Shown piece after piece: positions 46,261 to 55,909 of a stretch of 64,000 nt of DNA (positions within the stretch are counted from its first letter, which is position 1; each line of letters begins with the position of its first letter). Origin of the DNA: Serinus canaria (Eukaryota; Chordata; Aves; Passeriformes; Fringillidae). The translations under genes were made by a program, and so were the position numbers. The DNA lies in the NCBI RefSeq assembly GCF_022539315.1, contig NC_066328.1, forward strand, positions 3,146,621 through 3,210,620, read 5' to 3'. The notes below the pieces were generated by a model. It saw nothing but the letters and a program-made list of their open reading frames with translations. It had not been told where the DNA came from and ran no database searches.

Positions 46261-48329
46261 CACCCTTAACAGAGACTGCAGGATTGGATGCTGATAGAGA
46301 CACTCAGTTACAGTAGCTCTGCCAAATGGGAATTGTTTGACTTAAGGTAGAATGTATTGACTTAAACCTCTGCTCAGTCTCTAAATAGGCCTCACACTCT
46401 TGATTCAGATGTCTCATCAAAGAAAGAATAATATAAACTATTTTAAAATTCAAAACATAAATTAAACCCATAAATTTAAAATATAATTTTGTAATTTAAA
46501 AGTATTTAAAAACTCCTCAAGTCATGCTAACACCATCAGATGCAGCCACACCAGCAGAGCTCAGGCTGGCAGTGTCTCCATGTCTCTCTGGATTCCAGCA
46601 CTGAGGATGTGTGAATCCAGGGGAAGCTGCTGCCAGCCCTGCCTGGGGCTGTGGGGTGGGCAGGGTGTGTGCTAGGACCACTGCCTGCACGGGGACAGCA
46701 TGTCCTTGGCTCCTAACAAAGCTCTGAGTTGATCCCAAGCAAATCATGGCCATTGAAACCCTCAGATGGGGCCATTTCTGTAGTAACAGCTAAATTATAG
46801 CCCATGCACGGCACGAAACCAAATTAGGGCTCCGTGTGCAGTATTTACTTGGGCAATTTCACTTAACCTTGCCATCTTTTAATTGCTTTTGTGTCTTGAT
46901 TTAGTAATTTCTGATTTTTTTTTAATAGTTCCAGTTATTGAGAAGCACCACAAGAGACGTGAACTGAGTAATTCTCTGTTTCTGCTGTTTCACACTGTAA
47001 GAGCAACAGAATCATCTGCCGGCAAATTCTTCAAGCAATAAATATCTGTCTCTGGCTTGGATGTTTATTGTTTTTGTAGCAGTTTATTTGCAGGACAGAG
47101 TACCACCTTCACAAGAAATGGAACTGATTTGCAGTCAAAATAGTGCTTTTGGTTACCTCTAGATTTTGTAAGAAAAGAGACAAAACATAAAGTAATAATG
47201 CAGGAAACACGTAAAATGGTAATTTATCAAGTTAAAGATCTCAGTTTGATTGGAGACAGAAATGAATAAAAATCGCAAAAAGCAATATACTTCTAATGAA
47301 ATATAGTTCAGAGGAAAAATTACCCTATATTCAGGGCTGTTAGTGTCATGGAACAGATAATTGAATTCCTTGCTTTCTTGTCAATGCAGCAATATGTAAC
47401 TCTGCTCAAATTCTCAGGTAATACACAGTTTTTATGCTGATCTTCATAATTTTTTCTTTGAAAACTGTTCTAATTACCACTTCTGTCCTTACAAAGTCTT
47501 CATTAAAAGGTTGGGTTTTTGGACTCACATCCCACAGGTAATGGAGCACAAAACCAAAACTCACCCAGAAGATGACGCAGGTTTGTGCTTTATTTCACTT
47601 TTTGAGAAAAGTAGAAAAGTTTATTTTGAAAGAAATGGAGCCACTTGGTACCTCATGAAGGGAAAGGGACAGAGCAAAGCTCATCTCTGCACATTCTTCA
47701 CTCTGGTGAATGGCTGGGCCTTTCTGCAAGGTGGTCTCGTGGTGGTGGGAGCAAAATCAGTTCTCAAAGGCAGAGTTTGCCATGTCAAAATTGACTTTGG
47801 GATAGCAGGAAAATGAATTAAGGAGTCAGTGATGGCAGCTGTCTATGCCAGTGCCACCCTGCTCTGTGTCCATGGCAGGCAGGGGAGTTACTCTTGTTCT
47901 CTACCATGATTTTCAGGCTGAACAAAATGCAGCACATTCTTCCAAAGGAAGAGGTTGAAAAGGATTTTCAATCACCGTCTCAAATTTGGCTTCAAGCTGC
48001 CATAAACTGGAAAATCCTAATGTAAATTGAGAATAGTCTGCTAAGGAGGCAGTGGCACTTACACAGTTCTCTCCCATGTCCCCATTTTAAGAATTCTTTC
48101 TCGGGTGTTTCTTTTGTTTAATGTTGTCTGTGCAGTTTTCTACAACAGTTTAACTGCTTTATTGGCAATGAGGAAGGACATAAAATCTGTTATTGCAAGT
48201 GAGGAAGGAACATATGCTCTATGCTTAATGTGCAGCTGGAAAATACTCAGGAAAATAATTTTTTAAAAGCCTTTCACATTCAATGGCCTTTTATTTCCTT
48301 TTTTTTTCTATATATCCCTGAAGAATTGC

Positions 48330-48475
48330 TGGTGCTGCCATAGCTGGTTAGAGGATGCTGCTGATAATGCCAGGATTGGGGTTTGATCCCCAAATGGGAC
48401 ATTCACTTAAGAGCTGGACTTGTTGGTCCTTATGGGTCTCTTCCAGCTCAGAAGATTCTGATTCTGTGGTTGTGA
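48330..48475 (+). mobile_element. tRNA-Ile-derived SINE with CR1-like tail (TguSINE1 type)
   Basis: The 5' half resembles a tRNA-Ile: TAGCTGGTTAGAGGATGCTG (box A side), an anticodon loop CTGATAATG with GAT, and GGGTTTGATCCCC (box B). The 3' half, GAGCTGGACTTGTTGGTCCT TATGGGTCTC ... GATTCTGATTCTGTGGTTGTG, resembles a CR1 3' end. This composite is the design of the songbird SINE family TguSINE1, moved in trans by CR1. It is diverged (for example GAGGATG where the tRNA has GAGCGTG), so it is not a working tRNA gene. Confidence 0.75.
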
Positions 48476-50504
48476 AAATGCAGAGCGAGGGGGGAAGAGG
48501 AGGAATTGCTGAGGCTGCTTGGACCTATGGCATGGACAAGTCCTAGGAGCATTTCCTGCATGGGTACACCCCTGTGGGGTGTCTAGAAATCAAGGCACTG
48601 AGAAATCAACTCACCTGAATCTATGGGGTATAAAATAAAGATAAATGTGAGGCATGGGAGCTCCCTAAACCAGTCCCAGCACCAAGGCCTCTGTGATGTG
48701 GAGCTGCCCCTGTAAATTCAAGCACTGGGCAAAGCTGTGCCAAAGGGATGTTTGCCCAAGAGCCCTTGACCCTGCAAGGAGCTGAAGTTCTGTGCTGTCT
48801 GTGCTCCCCAAACACACTGCAGCTCCCTGCCAGAATCACTCCCTGCCTGCCTCCCCTCCCACTGCTGCTCCAGCTTGGTTTAGGGAGGGTGAGACCTGCT
48901 GGGCACTTGCCATTTCTGCCCGTGAAAATGCCCTTTTCCTCTTTGCTCCCAAATCTCTGGGTCCAGCATCTCATGGGTGCTTGTAGTCAGGCATTTCCCA
49001 GCTAATTATCAACAAACTAATAATGAAGGCTGAGTCTTCAATGCCCAGACCTGCATGGATTTTCTCACTCTGTAATTTGCTCAATATTCAGCAATATCCA
49101 TCTTACAATCCAACACCAAAGCTCTGCACTCCAGCATTGTCCAGAAAGAAGCAAATGAGACAGGAATACACCAAACAAGTGGGCTGCAACTGGAAAGTGA
49201 GGGGCTGGCCAGGAGCCAGGGATCACAGTGCCTGGGCAGAGCACAGGTACAGACCCCTGAGCCACTTCTGCCTTTCCACGGTGCTTTGTTGCCACCCGAT
49301 GGCCTCACACAAGGTTGCAAGAATGAAACTGGAAAAGGTGCACTCTTTGAGGTGTCTTGCATTTCATTGAAACCATGGAGAGCTCTTGAAAAAAGCTTCT
49401 CAGAGCAATGTCTTTTCATGCCTCTGCTTTACAGGTGAGAAATGACTTTTTTCAGTGTGACAGCCACAACTGCAATATACACAACACCTGTATTTTATCT
49501 GTATTTAGAGGAAATTTCTCTTGTCTTTTGCAATTTCCTTCCTCCAGAGGACAAGATGCCTGGAGGATAATGGTGTTGGTGGTCACTATATGGCAATGCT
49601 GTGATGCTGGATCCATCCAGCCTGATATTCCTGTTTGCCAAGAGAAGAACTGCATTTACCCCTCACTCTGGCCCTCCTGACCACAGCACCACATGTGCCT
49701 TGTGTGAAATAATCCCTGTCCTGGTTCAGGTATGAACCACAGGGATGCCCAGCAGGCACCCAGGAAGATCCTGACCACTATTTACACATCTTTTTTTTTT
49801 TTCTTTTCCCATTTTTTAACTGTGTCTGCAGCCTACCTTTCTCTGTCTTTTCCCAATCTTTCTCTACTCTAATCCTCTCCCATTTAAATAATTCACCCCT
49901 AATTTCCTTCTCCCTAAAGGTCTTGGTTTTTCCTTCATGAATACACAGCTTTTGCATTTTTGACACCCTGACTGGGTGATACTGGAGCTGCCCACTGTCA
50001 GTGGTGCTCTGCTGGTCTTGCAGAGCTCCCTCCAAACACTTCAGAAATTTCCCACATCACTCCTTCCAAAGCACTGCTGAAAGCCAGGCATCCCTCATGG
50101 TGCTGTCTGCAAGTTTTGGTGGCACCAGCTCTGTGACAGTCACGTGCACAGATTAGGATGCCACATCCCCTCATGCCCTTTTCAAAGAATGTCACCTCAC
50201 TTCAGGGTCTGCATTTTTCCCCTGGTTATTCCAGCTGGCATAGCCACATAAGAAGCTCTTACTGAGGTAAAACACCGAGGCTGAAATGATTTGGAGCTCA
50301 GGCACTGGGCTCTGCAGGTGTTGCTCTGGTCAGCTCTGCCTTGGGAGCAGCAGTGTGGCTGAAAAGGGGGCCTGGGTCACCCCGAGTCTGCTCCTGGCTA
50401 AGGTATGAAGGACAAGGACAGGAACAGGCAGCTCCCACCTTTACTTGCTTTTGATGAGGATGGATGAAGATGCCACAAAGGGGCTGTTGATTTTCTGGGC
50501 TGCT

Positions 50505-50630
50505 CTAAAGTGCTTTTTGAATCCACAGCTGGAGAACTTCTTCTGAGGGCATCACAACCACCATCAGGTCACATTGCTCAGCTTCTTCCCCGCCCCGCAG
50601 GATCAGCTGGGTGGGGGGCTCTGATTCCTT
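50505..50630 (-). CDS. IL20RB: IL20RB exon 7 (cytoplasmic tail, stop)
   Basis: The terminal coding exon has 41 codons and a TAG stop at 50507-50505. It begins KESEPPTQLILRGGEEAE and ends VMPSEEVLQLWIQKAL. The end aligns with the human IL20RB tail ending (VMSPEELLRAWIS as I recall it), and the start aligns with the region after PDTL. The acceptor is TTGTTTTCCAG|AA, phase 0, matching exon 6. The short tail is typical: IL20RB signals mainly through its long-tailed partner. The matching acidic-leucine end suggests this last motif is under selection although the middle of the tail has diverged. Confidence 0.9.
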   Translation of the reverse strand, partial: KESEPPTQLILRGGEEAEQCDLMVVVMPSEEVLQLWIQKAL

Positions 50631-51116
50631 CTGGAAAACAAATGCACTCCCTCAAACACCCTCAGGCTGCTGGGTTAGGCTGCTTGTCTTTTCCCCACAA
50701 GGTGCTCCTCTCATCCTTCCTGCCACAGCCACAGAAGCTGCTAAGCTGCATTCTCACTTGAGCTGGACATTTTCACATATTCCCGAGGAGGTTTTGATAG
50801 ATTTCTCCTTGGCAAGCTGCTGAGAAGCTCAGAGGGGCAGCAGGGGACGTGGAGCAGTGCTGGCAGTGGCACAGCAGGTGGGTTCAGGGAGCAGCTGCTC
50901 AGGCAGGGGCAGTCCCTGCCTCCCAGAAGCACCAGGAGCATCTTCCCTGCCCAGGGCTGGGGCCGAGGCAGCTCAGGGCTGCTGCATCCCTGAGCTCAGC
51001 TCCTCACACTGGAAAGGGCAAGGCTTCCTGGCAAGCTGCTTTTTCTCACTGCCCCATGCTCCTCTGAATACCCAGCATGCTAAAAACCAGTAAAGCAGAG
51101 TAAAAAACAAAGTTAC
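50631..51116. other. IL20RB intron 6
   Basis: A 486-bp intron between the transmembrane exon and the terminal exon. It is unremarkable sequence with no repeat or RNA gene recognised. Confidence 0.85.
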
Positions 51117-51262
51117 CAGTGTGTCTGGCAGGACAGCAGCGGGGCAGCAGGAATACTGGAAGATTTTACTTATTTTCCAGGTCAGGAAAGGCAGGGCCAG
51201 AGCTGCCACAGCAAAGCCAGCAGAGGAGGTGAGGGCAGTCACCAGCCACACGGATGTGTCAC
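51117..51262 (-). CDS. IL20RB: IL20RB exon 6 (transmembrane segment)
   Basis: It encodes GDTSVWLVTALTSSAGF, the rest of a single hydrophobic helix (FAVAALALPFLTW) and then the juxtamembrane KISKIFQYSCCPAAVLPDTL. The QYSCCP..VLPDTL block is diagnostic of IL20RB. The paired cysteines just inside the membrane could be acylated (inference). The acceptor is CTTGCAG|GT (phase 1) and the donor is CACTG|GTAACT (phase 0). Confidence 0.95.
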
Positions 51263-51571
51263 CTGCAAGTGAGAGAGCAGCAGAACTCAGAGACCCTGCA
51301 GGGAGCAGGCACTCGCTGCAGCCAGCCTGGGCCCCAGGGGCTGCTCTGCCACCCACCCTGGGGACATCCCTCCTGGGGACATCCCTCCCCAGCCAAGCCC
51401 AGTGCCAGCAGGGGGCTGCACTCCTGACCCTTCCTGCTGTACCTCTCCCAAGGAGCAAACACAGCACGTCTGCCAGCCAGGCAGGAGATTGGGGTGGAAA
51501 CAAAAGGAAGAGCATTTCTTGGATTGAGCTTCTTTTTGACATAGAGATGGGGTCACTGAGAGGTGTTTTAA

Positions 51572-52390
51572 AAACTTTTATTTTATTTTTATTGTTGTTA
51601 TTCTTTTTGTTATTATTTATTTTAAAAATTATATTTTAATTCATATAAATTATATTATATTAAATTTATCTAAATTAAATATTAAATTAAATTAATTTAA
51701 TCCTAAATTAAATTTATATGAATTATATTATAATTTATAATAATTATATTATATTTTGAAATTTTTATTTCTATTTCTTTATTAATTCAAGTTTATTATA
51801 ATATCATTATAATATTTATATTATAATATTATAATTCTATATATTATAATATTTTATATTATAATAATATTTTATTGTCATATTACTATAATATTCTATG
51901 ATACTATAATATACTATATTACTATAATATTACTATAATATAAAGTCTTATAATATTATTTGCAAAAAATTCATTATAATAACAAATATTATTATAATGA
52001 ATCAATATAACAAGACACTATTATTATAATAATTTATATTCTATATTATATATATTATATTATATTATATTATAATATTATATATTATATTATATTATAT
52101 ATAGAACTATTATATTGTTATTATTATATAATATAATTATTAAAATAATAAATAATAATATTATTTTAAATCCTATATAATAATATTAATATATTATAGT
52201 ATTTTAGTATTATAATATTATTATAATACTAGAATATTTTTATAAGAATTATACCATTATTATAATATTATTGTAATACTCGCATAATAATATTTATTTA
52301 TAATTTTTAATTTTTAAAATTTTGTTTGATTTGAATATTTAAACTATTTAAATATTTCAAGTATTACTATTTATTTTATTCTATTTTTTT
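51572..52390. repeat. ~800-bp almost pure A/T block (IL20RB intron 5)
   Basis: The sequence is built nearly only of A and T, dominated by TATAAT, ATTATA, TAATAT and related words, with G or C in only a few per cent of positions. It fills most of intron 5 between exons 5 and 6. It contains many short self-complementary stretches. It is a long A/T-rich low-complexity or expanded microsatellite region, not a coding or RNA gene. Confidence 0.95.
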
Positions 52391-52557
52391 CCTAGTTTTT
52401 TAGTTTTCTGTGAAGGGTGAGACAATACAGATGTTATAATTCATGCCATCACTATCAGAAGCCAACTATTTCAGAAGCTAACTCTAAAGAGTCTCTCCCA
52501 ATAGATTTGCCCCAAGCTTTGGGCAGGGCAGGGGCAGGAGGGAGGGCTGGCTCTTAC

Positions 52558-52708
52558 CCTGAGCCCTCACACACTGCGTGGGGCTGAAGCTGCTGCTCCT
52601 GTTGATGGCCTGCACGTGAGTCTGAGCCTTCACACAGTACTCAGCTCCTGCCTCCATGGTGTCCAGGTGCACCACGGAGCTCACCTCCTTCAGCACCCTC
52701 TGCTGCAC
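52558..52708 (-). CDS. IL20RB: IL20RB exon 5 (second half of domain D2)
   Basis: It encodes VQQRVLKEVSSVVHLDTMEA, GAEYCVKAQTHVQAINRSSS and FSPTQCVRAQ. The YCVKAQ...QC cysteine pair and HL.TMEPG-like turn are the hallmarks of the second fibronectin-III domain of class II cytokine receptors and match IL20RB best. One sequon (NRS) is present. The acceptor GGGGCAG|GT is preceded by a (GTCT)n tract in place of a normal pyrimidine run. The donor is CAGG|GTAAGA (phase 1). The exon enters in phase 0. Confidence 0.95.
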
Positions 52709-52722
52709 CTGCCCCAGCCCCA

Positions 52723-52750
52723 CCAGACAGACAGACAGACAGACAGACAT
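52723..52750. repeat. (GACA)n microsatellite at the exon 5 acceptor
   Basis: About seven head-to-tail CAGA/GACA units lie 14 bases upstream (in gene sense) of the IL20RB exon 5 acceptor. On the transcribed sense strand this reads TGTCTGTCTG..., taking the place of the polypyrimidine tract. Confidence 0.95.
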
Positions 52751-54469
52751 CAGGGCTCTCACCTCAGAGAGCAGCCCTGCCACGGGTGCCTCAGAGAGCC
52801 TGGAAGTGGAACAGCTCTTCTGAGACAGTATTAGTGCAGGAGCAAACACAAAGGTTGGTCTTTGCTGGAGGCCTCCAATGCCCACAGAGCCCACCCCCAC
52901 AGGCTGAACACAGATTTACAACTTTAGTAAATTAGCAGCATTGAAAAAAGCAACAATTAAGAGCACAAGTGCTGATGCATCTCCCCCCCCTCCAAGTTCA
53001 GGCACCTTCTAAATCCTCCCCCCTGAGGTGGAACTGAAGTTTCTTGGTGAAAATGTGTCTCCAAGAGCTGTTTTTTGGCCTTGGTTCCCAGGAGAACCAA
53101 GGTAGGATGGAGGCTTTGGAAGATATTTTGTCTTTCTGTGTATCAGGGCAGGGAAAAGCACTGGGAAAACCAGCTAGGGATGCAATAACAGGCTACAGAG
53201 CTCGAAAAATCTGTGTGAAGGATACAGAGGTAAAGAAAAGGGAAAATGCAAAAAATGATCTGGCATCACCATGATGCTTGTCCAGTGAGGAAAGGAGGGA
53301 GCAGCAGGGCATGTCTGAGCCTGTGTGAGCAGGACAAAAGGAGGGTGAAAGCAGCCAGCAAGGCACAGTGGGGGGCAGAATGAGCCCCCACACCTCAGGA
53401 AGGGCAGGAGGGGTGGAAGGAAGGAGCTGTAGGCCAGAGGTTGATGATGATGCTGGGCCACACCCCTAGAGCAGAGCTGGTACCCTGCTAGCAGGGGCAC
53501 GTCCGAGGTCCTGACTGACCTGAGCTTTTCCTGGCGTGATGGTGATGGCTTTTCATGGTGCTGGATGCCCAAACCATCACCATGCTGGGATAGGGGTGTG
53601 AGAGCTGTGCCAGGGAGCTCAGAGAGGGGATGGACCAGCTAGTGAGTTTGGAGTGTGCAACTGTGACACACTCCAGCAAATTGAACAGAGTACATTACTG
53701 CCATAAATAGGTCTGCAATCATTGCTGGCAAAATGAATTTTGTGTCCCCAGCCAGGAGAGGATGGCTAATAGCTCCCAACTGCTCCTCTTGCTGTGCTGC
53801 AGATGCAAACCTGTTCTCACAGAAGGCCTGATCAGCCTCCAGCTCCACACATATGGAAAACTCCAGCGAGCCAGGAGGGCTCTCCTGGCAGGGCAAGTCC
53901 TTCCCACCATCAAAATAGCTTCTCCACAAAAACATGATATGGAGGGCCCTGAGTTTGAAAAGATTTCAAGGACAAAATAAGGTCTATGACTGCCTGGGGT
54001 GGTCTCTTGCAAAAAGATCAAATGAGACATGTCAAATGTAAAAATAATTAAAATAAATAATAAGAGTACCAGCACAGGACTTGTCAGTAAAACTAATGTT
54101 TGCAACAGTCCAGTTGGTAGAAAGTATTCTGAAATTTAGAATTAATGTTGAGGTCATTAAGATCACATACTGAAGAAGATTTAATAAACAATTAAATTAA
54201 ACTAATAAATTTAATTAATAAACCACAACCAGATACAAACCTATTGATTGTTTTTAAGGTGTCAGAAGGCCCCTGGACAAGGCTGATCTCCTTTAGCTGG
54301 ATCTCACAGTGGGCAGTCCTGCTCCTGATGCCTCTTTATAGGCTAAAGACTTCTGTGTATGAGTAAATTGCTAATTGAGAGTGGCAGGAAATCGTGGTGG
54401 GGACTCAGTGATTGGGAACAATAATGAAAACTGATACCTGCTAGTGGAGCTAAAAACCCACTTACAATA

Positions 54470-54580
54470 GCAAAGATGACAGACAGCTGTGAAGAACAGC
54501 AGGAGGATCTGGTGATAAGGCAACAAATGCAATTCAATCCTGAGAAATGTGGAATTATGCTCATGAGAATTTTTCTCCTA
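54470..54580 (+). mobile_element. Possible CR1/LINE reverse-transcriptase fragment
   Basis: A short open stretch reads EEQQEDLVIRQQMQFNPEKC then GIMLM. The core MQFNPEKC followed by a hydrophobic pair is common at the end of CR1/L2-type reverse transcriptase domains. The fragment is only about 100 bp and diverged, so the call is tentative. Confidence 0.4.
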
Positions 54581-55182
54581 CATTTTCACAGCATCCTCCC
54601 TCAGAAACAGGAACCTGGGGTTCAGTTTCCATGGGATTGTCAGCTCTGTGGGGGTCACATTGACAATTGCTGGAGAGCCAAGGGAGTGGGAACACTTGTT
54701 TTGTTTCGTGTTTTGTTCCTGCACCTTGGACTCTGCAGGTTTCTCCCTGCCCACCCTGGTAAAGACAAAAATAGCTGTGAGGGCTCCCACAGGGAACAGC
54801 CCAGGAGTCTGGGAGTCCTTGGCCTGGAAAAACATACAGAATATGAAACTAATGGAGTGGTAGGGAGAGTGAATGGGGAATAATTGTTCTCTCTCTCATC
54901 CCCAAATCAAGGCTGAGACTGCACAAGAGTCAAGGTGCAGAATTGCTCATTGCAGGAAGCTGTACAGGCTAGAAGTTCACACAGACTGAAAGCCAGAACA
55001 GATAAATTAATGGAGCAAAAATCCATCAAGGACTATTAACGCTGCTTTTCCTGCCTCAGAAAACAGAAAAGTTTGTCAGCACCTCCGTGTGACACCTTAA
55101 TCCCAGTCTGAGTAAACCAGATGAAGTTCAGAGGGAGAAGTCAGCACAAACACCTTTGGTTCCTGACTTCTGGTTTCTAGCT

Positions 55183-55585
55183 ATAGTTTGTCACCATCAC
55201 ATTTTCTGGAAAAATCCCTTGGCCAGGATTTCTTCTCCTGGGAAGCTGAGAAGCCTCAGAGAAAAATGAAAACAATAATTGTCTGTTTGCTTCTCCTGTG
55301 TTTGCTGCTTTGGAATGTGGCTGGAGATTGTTTATCCAACATGTAAATGGTTTTTACTTAGTGATCAATCACAGTCAGGCTGTGTTGGGACTCTGGAGAG
55401 AGTCAGGAGTTTTCATTAGTATCTTTTAGCCTTCTGTCTGTATCCTTTCTCTATTCTTTAGAATAATTTTAGTATAGCATTCTTTAACATAATTTAGATT
55501 GTAAAATTATAAATTAGCCCTGTAGGAACATGGAGTCAGATTCATCATTTCCTCCCTTTGATGGGGGCCACAGAAAATACCACAA
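55183..55585 (+). mobile_element. Solo LTR, family 1 copy C
   Basis: It shares with copy A the run ACATTTTCTGGAAAAATCCC, TTTCTTCTCCTGGGAAGCTG AGAAGCCTCAGAG, GGAATGTGGCTGGAGATTG, a TTCTTTAGAATA segment, ATAAATTAGCCCTG, AACATGGAGTCAGATTCATC and the end AAAATACCACAAC. Nearby TAGCT (55178-55182) and CAGCT (55586-55590) may be a decayed target duplication. It is a solo LTR in IL20RB intron 4, 199 bases past exon 4 in gene sense. Confidence 0.82.
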
Positions 55586-55784
55586 CAGCTGAGGTATGTG
55601 AGGGGATTCCTTTTCCCAGAGAAGGAGAGAGGAAAGAACAGACAAACTCCTCCATGAGGAGCCCACAGCAATCCCTGGTGTGTGCAGGGTGAGGTGGCAC
55701 CAAGCCACTCCAGGCAGGTCCTGCAGCCCCACAAAGAGGCTCTGTGGGCATCCCTCAGGGCACTCCCAGTTATTTCAAACTCAC

Positions 55785-55909
55785 CCTGCTCTCCTGGCCC
55801 TTCCTCCAGTAGAGCACCCAGAACTGGAAGGAGGGTCCCATGTCTGCCAGCTCCACCAGCAAGTGGTGCCCGTCTGCCACGGCCCTCAGCAGCGGGGGGG
55901 TCAGGGAAG
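55785..55909 (-). CDS. IL20RB: IL20RB exon 4 (first half of domain D2)
   Basis: It encodes SLTPPLLRAVADGHHLLVEL, ADMGPSFQFWVLYWRKGQES and R. The order ..DG.HL..EL.D.GP.F.F.V.YWR matches IL20RB. The acceptor is GTTGGCAG|CT (phase 1, completing a threonine codon from exon 3) and the donor is AGCAGG|GTGAGT (phase 0). Its length of 125 bp keeps the frame with both neighbours. Confidence 0.95.

Larger units (their letters stand above)
52751..55784. other. IL20RB intron 4
   Basis: The intron contains a probable LINE fragment (54470-54580) and a solo LTR (55183-55585). The remainder (52.9-54.4 kb and 54.6-55.1 kb) includes an A/T-rich stretch near 54160-54230 and otherwise shows nothing recognisable. 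Confidence 0.7.

Noticed and set aside
48331..48400. A tRNA-Ile-like sequence
   Set aside because: It is the head of a diverged SINE; stem positions are disrupted and it continues into a CR1-like tail, so it is not a tRNA gene.
49714..49740. TGTCCTGGTTCAGG as an LTR start
   Set aside because: The sequence after it does not follow either LTR family seen in the window, and no matching end was found.
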